Below are positions 16,465 to 28,094 of a DNA stretch of 64,000 nt, one piece after another. Made by a program: the position numbers and the translations under genes. The notes beneath the pieces are model-generated. The model was given only the letters and a program-made list of their open reading frames with translations, was not told the DNA's origin and ran no database searches. The DNA is from Streptomyces silvae (GTDB lineage Bacteria > Actinomycetota > Actinomycetes > Streptomycetales > Streptomycetaceae). The stretch is taken from contig NZ_JAERUC010000027.1 of the NCBI RefSeq assembly GCF_016745505.1, positions 1-64,000 of the forward strand, read 5' to 3'. Each line of letters begins with the position of its first letter. Position 1 is the first letter of the stretch.

Positions 16465-17973
16465 TCAGTAGGAGAAGGCCATCGGCCGGTCGGCGTCCTG
16501 GTCGTGACCGCCGATCCGGGTGGGCGGGTTGAGGTCGGCCTCGGTGAGCTCGGGCGGCCCGGCCTTGACGTACTTCAGGAGGAGCTTGACCTCGATGACG
16601 GCGAGCACCGCGTAGAGCGCCGTGAAGCCGATCATGGAGGTGAGGACCTCCCCCTGCGAGACCCCCGGGGATACCGCGTCGCGGGTCTGGAAGACGCCGT
16701 ACACCACCCAGGGCTGTCGCCCCATCTCGGTGAAGATCCAGCCCCAGGAGTTGGCGATCAGGGGGAAGAGCATGGTCCAGAGCGCGGTGATCCAGTAGAG
16801 CTTGGCCAGCTTCGGGCTCAGGGCCTTGTTCTTGAAGAGCACCAGGTTCGGTACGTCGTCCTCGCCGGTGCGCATCGACTCCGGGAGCATGAACTTTCTC
16901 CGGGTCAGCCAGAGCCCCAGGATGCCGAGGCCGAAGGAGGCCATGCCGAAGCCGATCATCCAGCGGAAGCTCCAGAACGCGACCGGGATGTTGGGCCGGT
17001 AGTCGCCCGGGCCGTACTTCTCCTGCTCCGCCTTGTTGATGTCGTTGATGCCGGGGATGTACGAGGTGAAGGTGTCGTCCGCGAGGAAGGACAGCACGCC
17101 GGGGATCGAGATCTCCACGGTGTTGTGCCCCTTGGCGACGTCGCCGACCGCGAAGAGCGAGAAGGGCGCTCCGTCCTCGCCCTCCCACAGGGCCTCGGCC
17201 GCCGCCATCTTCATGGGCTGCTGCTTGAACATCACCTTGCCGAGGACGTCACCGCTGACGGCGGTCAGCAGACCGGCGATCACCACGGTGACCAGTCCGA
17301 GCCGCAGTGAGGTCCGCATCACCCGGATGTGCTTCTTGCGCGCCAGGTGGAAGGCGGCGATACCGACCATGAAGGCGCCGCCCACGAGGAAGGCCGCGGT
17401 GATCGTGTGAAAGAACTGGGCGAGCGCGGTGTTCTGCGTGAGCACGTGCCAGAAGTCGGTCAGCTCGGCACGGCCGCGTTCCTCGTTGATCCGGTAGCCG
17501 ACCGGGTGCTGCATCCAGGAGTTGGCGGCCAGGATGAAGAACGTCGAGAGGATGGTGCCGATGGACACCATCCAGATGCAGGCGAGGTGGATCTTCTTCG
17601 GCAGCTTGTCCCAGCCGAAGATCCACAGGCCGATGAAGGTGGACTCGAAGAAGAACGCGATCAGCGCCTCGAAGGCGAGCGGGGCGCCGAAGACGTCACC
17701 GACGAACCGCGAGTAGTCGGACCAGTTCATGCCGAACTGGAACTCCTGGACGATGCCGGTGACCACACCCATGGCGATGTTGATCAGGAAAAGCTTGCCC
17801 CAGAACTTGGTGGCCCTGAGGTACTTCTCGTTGTCCGTGCGCACCCAGGCGGTCTGCAGGCCGGCGGTGAGCGCGGCAAGCGAGATCGTCAGGGGGACGA
17901 ACAGGAAGTGGTAGACGGTGGTGATGCCGAACTGCCAGCGCGCCAGGGTCTCTGGTGCCAGAGCCAGGTCCAC
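16465..17973 (-). CDS. cydA: Cytochrome bd ubiquinol/menaquinol oxidase subunit I
   Basis: 502-aa membrane protein carrying the heme ligands and quinol site. It begins VDLALAPETLARWQFGITTVYHFLFVPLTI, with the conserved heme-ligand His in the first TM. The quinol-site region GRQPWVVYG lies near residue 405. The GTG start is supported by AAGGAG seven bases upstream; the longer frame to 18027 lacks homology. Upstream lies a perfect Rex operator, so expression should rise when NADH/NAD+ is high (low oxygen), as is known for the S. coelicolor cyd operon. Confidence 0.97.
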   Translation of the reverse strand: MDLALAPETLARWQFGITTVYHFLFVPLTISLAALTAGLQTAWVRTDNEKYLRATKFWGKLFLINIAMGVVTGIVQEFQFGMNWSDYSRFVGDVFGAPLAFEALIAFFFESTFIGLWIFGWDKLPKKIHLACIWMVSIGTILSTFFILAANSWMQHPVGYRINEERGRAELTDFWHVLTQNTALAQFFHTITAAFLVGGAFMVGIAAFHLARKKHIRVMRTSLRLGLVTVVIAGLLTAVSGDVLGKVMFKQQPMKMAAAEALWEGEDGAPFSLFAVGDVAKGHNTVEISIPGVLSFLADDTFTSYIPGINDINKAEQEKYGPGDYRPNIPVAFWSFRWMIGFGMASFGLGILGLWLTRRKFMLPESMRTGEDDVPNLVLFKNKALSPKLAKLYWITALWTMLFPLIANSWGWIFTEMGRQPWVVYGVFQTRDAVSPGVSQGEVLTSMIGFTALYAVLAVIEVKLLLKYVKAGPPELTEADLNPPTRIGGHDQDADRPMAFSY

Positions 17974-18055
17974 GACTCTTCTCCTTACGTCGCCGCGATC
18001 ACACCCACGGGCCGCCCGTCGAACCACCCGATCACGGGAGGAAACGGGATGCGCT

Positions 18056-18071
18056 TGTGAACGCGTTCACA
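18056..18071. promoter_or_regulatory. Rex operator upstream of cydABDC
   Basis: TGTGAACGCGTTCACA is a perfect 16-bp palindrome matching the Rex operator known from Streptomyces. A half-repeat TTCACA follows at 18072. Rex is an NADH/NAD+-sensing repressor of the cyd operon. The site is 83 bp upstream of the cydA start, close to a CATAAT-like -10 on the minus strand at about 18082-18088. Confidence 0.88.
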
Positions 18072-18221
18072 TTCACAAGCAATTATGGCGCACATGTCTT
18101 CGAGGCCATCGAGTGGGGGGTGCTTTCCGGCCGACCCGGCCGGAGCCACCCGAAAACGGACAGGTCACCGGGCACGGCCGGCAGCCCACGGAGCACGGAA
18201 AACGCGGTGGCCGAGCAGGTC

Positions 18222-18297
18222 GCGGCGAGCCCGCCGCGCGGAACACACAGCGGCCCCGGGCGGCGAGCCCGCCGCGCGGGACACACGGCGGCCCCGG
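18222..18297. repeat. 38-bp direct repeat in the cydA-hisC spacer
   Basis: Two 38-bp copies starting GCGGCGAGCCCGCCGCGCGG lie head to tail at 18222 and 18260, differing at only a couple of positions. The second runs into the transcription terminator stem at 18287. The 376-bp gap 17974-18349 otherwise holds the Rex operator and no gene. Confidence 0.8.
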
Positions 18298-18325
18298 ACC
18301 TCGGTCGTCGAGGTCCGGGGCCGCC
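18287..18325 (-). terminator. Terminator of the hisC-like gene
   Basis: A 15-bp perfect stem (GGCGGCCCCGGACCT with AGGTCCGGGGCCGCC) and a 9-nt loop, starting about 24 bp after the aminotransferase stop on the minus strand. It also shields the divergently regulated cyd promoter region. Confidence 0.85.
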
Positions 18326-18349
18326 GGAGGTCCGGGAGCAGCCGCGCCG

Positions 18350-19429
18350 CTACAGCTCCTGGCGGAAGGACTCCGCCACCTTCAGGAACACATCATTGGC
18401 CTCGGACTCCCCGATCGTGACCCGCACCCCCTCGCCGGCGAACGGCCGGACGACCACACCCGCCCGCTCGCAGACCCCGGCGAATTCGAGCGTACGGTCC
18501 CCGAGCCGCAGCCAGACGAAGTTCGCCTGGGACTCCGGAACGGTCCAGCCCTGCCGCACGAGCCCGTCGTACACCCGGGACCGCTCGCCGACCAGCGATC
18601 CGACCCGGCCCAGCAGCTCGTCCTCGGCGCGCAGCGAGGCGACCGCGGCGTCCTGTGCGACCTGGCTGACCCCGAACGGCACGGCCGTCTTGCGCAGCGC
18701 CGCCGCCACGGGCTCGTGCGCCACCGCGAAACCGACCCGCAGACCCGCGAGGCCGTACGCCTTGGAGAAGGTCCGCAGCACCGCGACATTGGGCCGCTCA
18801 CGGTAGATCTCGATGCCGTCCGGCACGTCGGCGTCCCGGATGAACTCCTTGTACGCCTCGTCGAGCACGACCAGGACATCGCTCGGGACGCGGTCGAGGA
18901 ACCGCTCGAGCTCGGCCCGGCGCACCACCGTGCCGGTCGGGTTGTTGGGATTGCAGACGAAGATCATCCGCGTCCGGTCGGTCACCGCCCCGGCCATGGC
19001 GTCGAGGTCGTGCACCTCGCCGGCGGTCAGCGGGACCTTGACCGACGTGGCGCCGCTGACCTGCGTGATGATCGGGTACGCCTCGAACGAGCGCCAGGCG
19101 TAGATGACCTCGTCACCCGGGCCCGAGGTGGCCTGGAGCAGCTGCTGGGCGACACCGACCGAGCCCGTACCGGTGGCCAGGTGGGAGACCGGCACGGCGA
19201 ACCGCTCCGCCAGCTCGTTCATCAGGCCGGTGCAGGCCATGTCCGGGTACCTGTTGAAGCTCGCGGCCGCGGCCAGCGCGGACTCCATGACACCGGGCAG
19301 CGGGGGATACGGGTTCTCGTTGGAGGACAGCTTGAAGGCCACCGGTCCGTCCGCGGACGCCGGCTTGCCCGGCACATACGCAGGGACGCCGTCCAGCTCG
19401 GCGCGCAGCTTGGGGCTCGTCTCGCTCAC
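18350..19429 (-). CDS. Histidinol-phosphate / aromatic aminotransferase (HisC family)
   Basis: 359-aa PLP enzyme of fold type I. It shows [12 protein letters not shown] near residue 35, the phosphate-binding [30 protein letters not shown] and the Schiff-base lysine in [15 protein letters not shown]. The GTG is preceded by GAGGAGGACC. It transfers an amino group from glutamate to imidazole-acetol phosphate or aromatic keto acids. It is outside any his operon, so it is more likely the stand-alone paralogue often annotated as aromatic aminotransferase; substrate preference cannot be settled from sequence. Confidence 0.88.
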   Translation of the reverse strand: MSETSPKLRAELDGVPAYVPGKPASADGPVAFKLSSNENPYPPLPGVMESALAAAASFNRYPDMACTGLMNELAERFAVPVSHLATGTGSVGVAQQLLQATSGPGDEVIYAWRSFEAYPIITQVSGATSVKVPLTAGEVHDLDAMAGAVTDRTRMIFVCNPNNPTGTVVRRAELERFLDRVPSDVLVVLDEAYKEFIRDADVPDGIEIYRERPNVAVLRTFSKAYGLAGLRVGFAVAHEPVAAALRKTAVPFGVSQVAQDAAVASLRAEDELLGRVGSLVGERSRVYDGLVRQGWTVPESQANFVWLRLGDRTLEFAGVCERAGVVVRPFAGEGVRVTIGESEANDVFLKVAESFRQEL

Positions 19430-19832
19430 CGCAGGTCCTCCTCGACCGTCCGTACAGTTCAATACTGCTCACCTTATGAGGATTGGGCACCTGTGCGAAC
19501 GGCCAGGCCCCCGAAATCGCCCGCCCCGACGGGAAACGCCCGCCGCGCACGGCTCCGGGAGGCTCCGAGAGGGGGAGCGCCGCGCATTCCGCCGCGCGCC
19601 GGTCGCTCACTCCGTGGCGCGCATCCCTCGAACAGGTGAGTTGAGACCTCTTCGAGACATGGACCATTCAGCAGGTTCCTGCGCGCCCATGCATGACACA
19701 TCATCCTCAGAAGGCTCAACGCCCTTGCATCACAAGGCATTTAACAGTTTATGATCATGCAGAAACGTGCCTGTCAACGTAGGCATATGCGACCGGCCTG
19801 ACCATGCGTCAGAGCCCTACTATCGGCTCGCC
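19430..19832. promoter_or_regulatory. Divergent promoter region between hisC-like and LacI genes
   Basis: 403 bp without a gene. The right half (about 19670-19830) is unusually AT-rich for this chromosome and contains a palindrome ATGATCAT and GGCATATGC. TACTAT at 19818-19823 looks like a -10 box 10 bp before the LacI-type ATG, so that mRNA may be leaderless. No clear -35 is seen. Operators of the LacI regulator are likely here but no full-length palindrome stands out. Confidence 0.45.
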
Positions 19833-20945
19833 ATGACAGCAGCAGGGAAGCACCAGGTAAGCCGGACAGAGACGCCCCGCCGCAAGGGCCGGCCAGGACG
19901 GGCGGGGATCCGGGACGTCGCCGCGGCGGCCGGGGTCTCCATCACGACCGTGTCCGACGCCCTCAACGGCAAGGGCAGGCTCCCGGATGCCACCCGCCGC
20001 CATGTCCGCGAGGTCGCCGAACGGCTGGGTTACCGCCCGTCCGCGGCGGCCCGAACCCTCCGTACCGGCAAGTCGGGGCTCATCGGCCTGACCGTGACCA
20101 CGTACGGGGATGAACCTTTCACCTTCACCGAGTTCGCGTACTTCGCGGAGATGGCGAGAGCCGCCACCTCGGCCGCGCTCGCCCGTGGCTACGCCCTCGT
20201 GATCCTCCCGGCCACCTCCCGGCACGACGTGTGGTCCAACGTCGCGCTGGACGGAACGGTCGTCATCGACCCCTCCGACCAGGACCCGGTGGTCACCGAA
20301 CTCGTGCGCCAGGGTCTGCCCGTCGTCTCCGACGGGCGCCCGGCCGGCACGCTCCCGGTCACGGCCTGGGTCGACAACGATCACCGGGCGGCCGTCCTCG
20401 ACCTCCTGGACCACCTCGCGGCCGCCGGAGCACGCCGGATCGGGCTGCTCACCGGCACCACCACCGACACGTACACACGGCTCTCGACCACCGCCTACCT
20501 CCACTGGTGCGAGCGGGTCGGCCAGGATCCGGTCTACGAGTCCTACCCGGCCCACGATCCCTGTGCGGGCGCGGTCGCGGCCGACCGCCTCCTGGCCCGT
20601 CCCGACCGCCCCGACGCCGTCTACGGGCTCTTCGACCCCAACGGCACGGATCTGCTCGCCGCCGCCCGGCGCTACGGCCTGCGGGTCCCCGAGGACCTCC
20701 TGCTGGTCTGCTGCAGCGAGTCCACGGTGTACGCGTCCACCGAGCCGCCCATCACCACGCTCTCGCTGAAGCCGCGCAGAATCGGCACGGCGGTCGTCCA
20801 GCTCCTCATCGACGCCATCGAAGGGGTCGAACACGACGGCCCGGTGGAGCAGGTGATACCGACGGAGCTCATCGTCCGGACGTCCTCGCAACGGCGTCCG
20901 CCACGCACCACGGTCAGCGCTCCGCGATCACCGGCCGGGGACTGA
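19833..20945 (+). CDS. LacI-family transcriptional regulator
   Basis: 370-aa repressor or activator. The N-terminal helix-turn-helix GIRDVAAAAGVSITTVSDALN is at residues 25-45, followed by the hinge helix region RPSAAARTLRTGKSG and a periplasmic-binding-like effector domain. The effector domain ends PITTLSLKPRRIGTAVVQLL. The ATG fits a leaderless start after TACTAT. It is divergent from the aminotransferase and may control itself or that gene; the ligand is unknown. Confidence 0.92.
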   Translation: MTAAGKHQVSRTETPRRKGRPGRAGIRDVAAAAGVSITTVSDALNGKGRLPDATRRHVREVAERLGYRPSAAARTLRTGKSGLIGLTVTTYGDEPFTFTEFAYFAEMARAATSAALARGYALVILPATSRHDVWSNVALDGTVVIDPSDQDPVVTELVRQGLPVVSDGRPAGTLPVTAWVDNDHRAAVLDLLDHLAAAGARRIGLLTGTTTDTYTRLSTTAYLHWCERVGQDPVYESYPAHDPCAGAVAADRLLARPDRPDAVYGLFDPNGTDLLAAARRYGLRVPEDLLLVCCSESTVYASTEPPITTLSLKPRRIGTAVVQLLIDAIEGVEHDGPVEQVIPTELIVRTSSQRRPPRTTVSAPRSPAGD

Positions 20946-21119
20946 TCGGATTAATCCGGACCAAACGGCCGATGAACCGGATGCTCGCACGGATTCACCA
21001 CCCCTGGTGCGTCACACAGCACGATCCGCATTCCTATGATGGGCGCACGACACCGCGGACCACCTCTACCAGGCAGGGCCCGTCAGGTGTACGGAGGCGC
21101 GACGGTGGTGGAGGGGTCG

Positions 21120-22178
21120 ATGACTCAGGGGGCCGGTCAGGAACCCGTGGTGCGGACAGCGACGTTGCGTGACTTCCGCGTACCGCCGTATGCGCAGGTG
21201 CCGATGCCCGCGCCCTTGCCGCACCCCGGCAACGTCGCACCGGGCGGCGAACCGCCGGAGGGGTACACCCCCACCGAGCGCGATCTTCCCGTGATCAACC
21301 GCGGCGACACCGTCCAGGTGGAGGCCGTACCGGAGCCCCGGCCCGCCGCCGGGACGGGCCGCGGCCCGCTGTACGTCGTCGGCGACGTCCACGGCTACCT
21401 GGACGAGCTCCTGGCCGCCCTGCGCGAGCAGGGCCTCGTCGACGCCGACGGCCGGTGGGCGGCCGGCAACGCCAGGCTCTGGTTCCTCGGCGACTTCACC
21501 GACCGCGGTCCTGACGGCATCGGCGTCATCGACCTCGTCATGCGCCTCTCCGCCGAGGCCGCGGCCGCCGGCGGGTACTGCAAGGCGCTCATGGGCAACC
21601 ACGAGCTGCTGCTGCTCGGTGCCAAGAGGTTCGGCGACACCCCGGTGAACTCCGGTGCGGGAACCGCGACCTTCCAGGCCGCCTGGCTGCTCAACGGCGG
21701 CCAGAAGACGGACATGGAGCGGCTCCAGGACGTCCATCTCCAGTGGATGGCCCGGCTCGACGCGGTCGTCGAGGAGGACGGGCATCTGCTGATGCACTCC
21801 GACACGACCGCCTACCTCGACTACGGCTCGACCATCGAGGACGTCAACGACACGGTGCACGCCATTCTGACGCGGAACGACGCCGACGAGTGCTGGGACC
21901 TCTTCCGCAAGCTCACCAAGCGGTTCGCCTTCCGTGACGAGGGCGGCGCCCAGGCCGTCCGGGACCTGATGGCGACGTACGGCGGACAGCGCGTCGTCCA
22001 CGGTCACAGCCCCATTCCGTACCTGCTCGGCGAGGTCGGCTCCGAGGAGGGTGAGGACGTGGCACGGCCCGTGGTGGACGGTCCGCACGTCTACGCCGAG
22101 GGGCTCGCCATCGCCATGGACGGCGGGGTGACCATGGCCGGAAAGCTGTTGGTGGTGCAACTCCCCCTGCATGACTGA
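21120..22178 (+). CDS. Metallophosphoesterase (calcineurin-like)
   Basis: 352-aa protein with the dinuclear-metal signature set GDVHGY, GDFTDRGPDG, GNHE and a late GHSP, the last from GQRVVHGHSPIPYL. The fold resembles bacterial Ser/Thr or diadenosine-tetraphosphate phosphatases. The N-terminal 80 residues are Pro-rich and low-complexity. The chosen ATG follows GGAGGGG by four bases; GTG codons at 21105/21108 preceded by GGAGG are an alternative. TATGAT at 21035-21040 is a good -10 candidate. A perfect palindrome CGGATTAATCCG lies at 20947-20958 upstream. Confidence 0.87.
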   Translation: MTQGAGQEPVVRTATLRDFRVPPYAQVPMPAPLPHPGNVAPGGEPPEGYTPTERDLPVINRGDTVQVEAVPEPRPAAGTGRGPLYVVGDVHGYLDELLAALREQGLVDADGRWAAGNARLWFLGDFTDRGPDGIGVIDLVMRLSAEAAAAGGYCKALMGNHELLLLGAKRFGDTPVNSGAGTATFQAAWLLNGGQKTDMERLQDVHLQWMARLDAVVEEDGHLLMHSDTTAYLDYGSTIEDVNDTVHAILTRNDADECWDLFRKLTKRFAFRDEGGAQAVRDLMATYGGQRVVHGHSPIPYLLGEVGSEEGEDVARPVVDGPHVYAEGLAIAMDGGVTMAGKLLVVQLPLHD

Positions 22179-22359
22179 CGGTCGACGGGGAAGACGCATC
22201 ACGACCCGACACCGTCAGCGGCTGGGCCTATTTCCGGAAACACCCTGTCACCCCGTGCCGTAGGCGCTCTACCATCGGCGTACCAGTCGCAGGCTCTCCT
22301 CCGTTTCCGCCCGATCGCCCGGCCCGTACGGTCGGTCAGGCCCTACGGAGCATCGGGGG

Positions 22360-23184
22360 ATGCACATGAAAAGCGCTCCGCACCTGCTGGCCGAGGACCG
22401 CCCCGAGTACGAGCGGATCCTTGCCGACGCGCTGCGTCATGCTCACGAACGACCGGATCTGGACGGGGTCGGCGACCGTCTCAACGCGGAACAGCTGCGG
22501 ACGATGGCCCTCAACGCCACGCCCCTGATCACCGCCGCGGCGGCCACCGAGTACGACCACTACGTCAAGGTCCGCGGCGAGCTGCGCGGACCGGGGGAAC
22601 CGGACGCCGAGACATCCGTCCTCGGGTCCACCACGGACGAGGCCGATCCCACGGGCGCGGGCACCCTCGCGGTGATCGCCGTGCTGGCACCCGTCCTGGC
22701 GGGCACGGCCGCGCTGATATTCCTGGTGGTCGGCTACCCCCTGAAGGCGCTCAGCCCCGCCCCGGCCTTCGCCGGGACCATGGTCGCCGCCGGGTGGTTC
22801 TTCGCGGCCGTCGCGGCCGCGGCCATCCTCGTCGCCGCGGTGGGACTCCTCGTCACCGCCCTGCGCAACGGAGCCACCGCGCTCCCGGCCGTGGACGAGG
22901 AGGAGGAGCTGCCGGAGGACGTGGCACGCGCCCGGGAGGCCTGGCGCCACGCCCTGCTGGAGCGCGGCATCCTGCCCTTCCTCCGCGACGCGCTGGCCGA
23001 CCCGACCGCGGGCCCCGCCTCACGCACGCCGCACCGGTCGGCCAACCGCATCCCGAAGATCGGCTACAGCAGGCCGGACTTCTCCGGCCCGGAGGACGGC
23101 CCCTCGGCCGGTCCCCGCCCGACTTTCACCAGCCCCGACTTCACCAGTCCGGACTTCGGCGGCCCGGAGCATCAGCCGGAGTGA
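22360..23184 (+). CDS. Putative membrane protein, unknown function
   Basis: 274-aa protein not assigned to a characterised family. It has a soluble helical N-terminus (residues 1-100), two strong transmembrane segments (about 103-129 and 137-168), an acidic stretch EEEELPED, and a Pro/Ser-rich disordered C-terminus with the short repeat TSPDFTSPDFGGPE. It starts ATGCACATG, and either ATG could be used. A TM hairpin with a cytoplasmic tail is the likely topology. No operon partner is evident. Confidence 0.7.
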   Translation: MHMKSAPHLLAEDRPEYERILADALRHAHERPDLDGVGDRLNAEQLRTMALNATPLITAAAATEYDHYVKVRGELRGPGEPDAETSVLGSTTDEADPTGAGTLAVIAVLAPVLAGTAALIFLVVGYPLKALSPAPAFAGTMVAAGWFFAAVAAAAILVAAVGLLVTALRNGATALPAVDEEEELPEDVARAREAWRHALLERGILPFLRDALADPTAGPASRTPHRSANRIPKIGYSRPDFSGPEDGPSAGPRPTFTSPDFTSPDFGGPEHQPE

Positions 23185-23288
23185 TCGGGGCGGTACTCCT
23201 CATGCTTCATCAGCACGATATGGCGACCGGACAGACCTGACCGGACGACGCCGGGTCGAGGACCACACCGGCCCCGTGGCGAGGACCC

Positions 23289-23326
23289 GGCCGTGGCGGG
23301 AGACTCCTGGGGCCCCCGCCACGGCC
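23289..23326 (-). terminator. thiC terminator
   Basis: GGCCGTGGCGGG and CCCGCCACGGCC form a 12-bp perfect stem with a 14-nt loop directly downstream of the thiC stop on the minus strand. Confidence 0.7.
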
Positions 23327-23332
23327 GCCCCG

Positions 23333-25292
<1,960 letters not shown>

Positions 25293-25368
25293 CAGATGTG
25301 GCTCCACGCTAACCCCCGTTCTGGCGTGCTGGCCAGAGGGCCTCCCCCGTTCTTGGGATGATCGGCGG

Positions 25369-26724
25369 GTGACGTCCCCCGGAAGCGCCCCCGAACCCCA
25401 CGGCCCCGCATCAGGCAGCACGCAGAGCCATGCGCACGGCCACACCCACAGCCACGGGCCGGCCGCGCCCGTGTCGAAGCATCTCCGCAAGGTCATCGCG
25501 GCCGTCCTGATCCCCTTCGCCACCGCGGTCCTGGTGGGCCTCGTGGCGTTCTGGCCCGGCGGCGCCCCCGCCCACGAGCGGACCGGTGTCGGCTTCGACC
25601 GGCAGACCCAGGACGGACGGGTCACGAAGGTCGTGTCGGTCGACTGCGCGGATGTCAACGCCTCGCAGGTGCCGCCGACCGGTGACACCTCGACGCCGTC
25701 GGGTCGGGAGGCCGTCAACGAGCAGACGGGGCAGTGCAAGAAGGCCACGGTCGAGGTGACCACGGGCGACGACAAGGGCCGTACGTTCGTCGAGGTCGTC
25801 CAGCCGGACGCCCCGCGGCAACTGCGCGAGGGGCAGGGCGTGGTCGTGGCGTACGCCCCCGACGCACCCCGGGACCTGCAGTATTCGGTGACCGACGTGG
25901 ACCGCTCGTTCCCGATGGCACTGCTCGCCGGGATCTTCGCCCTCGCGGTCGTCGTGGTGGGAAGGCTGCGCGGGCTGATGGCGCTGATCGCTCTCGCCGT
26001 CTCCTTCGCCGTACTGACGTTGTTCATCCTGCCGGCGATCCTTCAGGGATCGAATCCCCTGGTCGTGGCGGTGATCGGGGCAAGCGCCATCATGCTGATC
26101 GCTCTCTACACCTGCCACGGGCTGACGGCCCGCACCTCCGTGGCCGTCATCGGCACACTGATCTCGCTCCTGCTGATCGGGCTGCTGGGCTCGCTCTTCA
26201 TCGGCTGGGCCAGCCTGTCGGGGAACACGGACGACAACACCGGCCTGATCCATGGGCTGTACCCGGACATCGACATGAGCGGCCTGTTGCTGGCCGGTGT
26301 GATCATCGGTTCGCTGGGTGTGCTCGACGATGTGACCGTGACCCAGACGTCAGCGGTCTGGGAGCTGCACCAGGCCGACCCGACGATGAGCGCACGACAG
26401 CTCTACCGGGCGGGTATCCGCATCGGGCGCGACCACATCGCCTCGGTCGTCAACACCCTCGTCCTCGCCTACGCGGGCGCGGCGCTTCCCCTGCTGCTGC
26501 TGTTCTCGATCGCACAGAGCAGCGTGGGCACGGTGGCCAACAGCGAGCTGGTGGCCGAGGAGATCGTCCGCACGCTGGTCGGATCGATCGGGCTGGTCGC
26601 CTCGGTGCCGGTGACGACGGCGCTCGCGGCCCTGGTGGTCTCCGCGGACCGCACGGGGCTCGGCGCGGAAGCCGGAGCTCCTGCACCCGCACGGACCGGG
26701 AGGGGACGCCGCCGCAAGGCGTGA
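25369..26724 (+). CDS. YibE/F-like membrane protein
   Basis: 451-aa membrane protein. A His-rich N-terminus (SHAHGHTHSHGPAAP) precedes TM1. An extracytoplasmic domain of about 100 residues follows, then seven or so TM helices with the YibE/F family features DDVTVTQTSAVWEL and LPLLLLF. The GTG start at 25369 is the best in-frame candidate. The family is uncharacterised; the His-rich tail hints at metal binding but this is not shown. It is divergent from thiC and convergent with ssgA. Confidence 0.85.
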   Translation: MTSPGSAPEPHGPASGSTQSHAHGHTHSHGPAAPVSKHLRKVIAAVLIPFATAVLVGLVAFWPGGAPAHERTGVGFDRQTQDGRVTKVVSVDCADVNASQVPPTGDTSTPSGREAVNEQTGQCKKATVEVTTGDDKGRTFVEVVQPDAPRQLREGQGVVVAYAPDAPRDLQYSVTDVDRSFPMALLAGIFALAVVVVGRLRGLMALIALAVSFAVLTLFILPAILQGSNPLVVAVIGASAIMLIALYTCHGLTARTSVAVIGTLISLLLIGLLGSLFIGWASLSGNTDDNTGLIHGLYPDIDMSGLLLAGVIIGSLGVLDDVTVTQTSAVWELHQADPTMSARQLYRAGIRIGRDHIASVVNTLVLAYAGAALPLLLLFSIAQSSVGTVANSELVAEEIVRTLVGSIGLVASVPVTTALAALVVSADRTGLGAEAGAPAPARTGRGRRRKA

Positions 26725-26787
26725 ACCGGGGCACCGGACACATGGACCCGGGCTCCCGGTGATCGGTGTTCAGCCGGAGCTTCCTCT

Positions 26788-27225
26788 TCAGCCGGCGTTC
26801 TGTTCCTTGGCGAGGATGCGGCCCAGCGCCTCTTCCAGATTGCCGTCGAAGTCACCCAGCGTGTGCTCCTGCCCCAGCGGAACCAGCTTGTCCGTCCGGT
26901 CGAGAAAGGCCACAAGAGGCGCGGTGCCGGCCCTGAAGAGCGCACGGTCCGCGCCGACCTGGAGCCGGATGTGCACGTCCGACAGCCCCTCGGGCTCGAT
27001 CGGGCCGATGTGCACATCGCCGTCACCGCTGGGGCTGTTGAGGCCGTCGAGCAGCAGCTCACGGCCGAATGCCCAGGTGACGGGGGCGTCACCCGGCAGG
27101 TGGAAGGTCATCCGGATCGCATACGGATCACTGACCTCGTACCGGAGCTCCACCGGAATACGGAAGGAGAGCTCCTCGGAGACGAGGAAGCTCATCATGA
27201 CCTCTGCTTGAACCGACTCGCGCAT
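26788..27225 (-). CDS. ssgA: Sporulation and cell division protein SsgA
   Basis: 145-aa protein beginning MRESVQAEVMMSFLVSEELS, matching the SsgA family over its full length (about 136-145 aa). Conserved elements include VELRYEVSDPYAIRMTFHLPGDAPVTW and LVAFLDRTDKLVPLGQE. SsgA-like proteins are confined to morphologically complex actinomycetes; SsgA marks sites of septation and branching and helps place FtsZ through SsgB. It is 101 bp downstream of ssgR in the same direction, its usual activator gene. Confidence 0.97.
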   Translation of the reverse strand: MRESVQAEVMMSFLVSEELSFRIPVELRYEVSDPYAIRMTFHLPGDAPVTWAFGRELLLDGLNSPSGDGDVHIGPIEPEGLSDVHIRLQVGADRALFRAGTAPLVAFLDRTDKLVPLGQEHTLGDFDGNLEEALGRILAKEQNAG

Positions 27226-27326
27226 CGTTCAACCCCGCAGTAGATGAAACTGGCCAGGAATGATCCCCCATGGCCCTATTGACGCCATCGTGATGCACGC
27301 GATAGCAGATCACAAGGAGTGATTTT

Positions 27327-28094
27327 TCAGATACTGATAGAGAACACGAACGAGCGCAAGAGAGCGGTCACTTCACAGCGTAGTTGTTCGACTGCGGGGA
27401 GCAACCGTTCTTCTTGGTGCAGGGGGAGGGATACGGCCATCGCCGCGACGGCGGAACCGACAGTGATCGGAATGGCCGCGCAGACCGTCCCCAGGGCGTA
27501 CTCCTGCCGTTCGACGACGGGTTCCGTACGCTTCATCGCTCTCAGCCGGTTGAGCAGTGCCTGACGGTCCCTCACGGAGTAACGCGTCAGCGGACGGACG
27601 GGATGCCGGTCCAGGTGATCCTCGCGGGCACGCTCATCGAGCTGCCCGAGGAGGCACTGTCCGAGCGCGTGGGCATGGCCCGTCTCACGGAAGGAGGCCC
27701 ACTCGCGGACCGCGGGAATGGCGGGGGTGTCGGCGACGGCGACCATCTCGATCTCGCCGTCCTTGTACAGGGCGCAGTACACGGGGGCGCCGATGACGTC
27801 GGCCCAGTGGGCGAGCGATTCGACGATCACACCGGGACGCGGCGTCGCGGGGCCTCCGCCCAGGCGCTCGGCCGCGGCCCCGAAGAGGAAGACGCCGTTC
27901 TCCCTGCGGAGATATCCCTCATGGGTCAGGGTCCGCAACAGGTGATAGGCGGTGGGAAGGGGAAGTCCGGCCTCCCGGGCGAGCTGCTTGGCCGGCGCCC
28001 CGTCCCGATGGGTGCCCACAGCCTCCATAAGTCTCAACGCCCGCTGAACCGAACCGATCAACGTCGGGACAGCGGTACTCGATGCCGTGGTCAC
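27327..28094 (-). CDS. ssgR: IclR-family activator of ssgA (SsgR)
   Basis: 255-aa IclR regulator. The N-terminal winged helix is PTLIGSVQRALRLMEAV... PAKQLAREAGLPLPTAYHLLRTL, and the C-terminal effector domain runs from about residue 85 to the end. Synteny directly upstream of ssgA identifies it as SsgR, known to activate ssgA in S. coelicolor. The GTG start follows GGGGGTGA. The gene ends 101 bp before ssgA, and this AT-rich gap should hold the SsgR-dependent promoter. Confidence 0.93.
   Translation of the reverse strand: MTTASSTAVPTLIGSVQRALRLMEAVGTHRDGAPAKQLAREAGLPLPTAYHLLRTLTHEGYLRRENGVFLFGAAAERLGGGPATPRPGVIVESLAHWADVIGAPVYCALYKDGEIEMVAVADTPAIPAVREWASFRETGHAHALGQCLLGQLDERAREDHLDRHPVRPLTRYSVRDRQALLNRLRAMKRTEPVVERQEYALGTVCAAIPITVGSAVAAMAVSLPLHQEERLLPAVEQLRCEVTALLRSFVFSISI

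Noticed and set aside
11802..16532. A 1576-codon open frame on the plus strand
   Set aside because: It lies antisense to cydDC and cydB and reads as an Arg/Gly/His/Asp-rich, low-complexity protein, the usual GC-rich shadow of real codons on the other strand.
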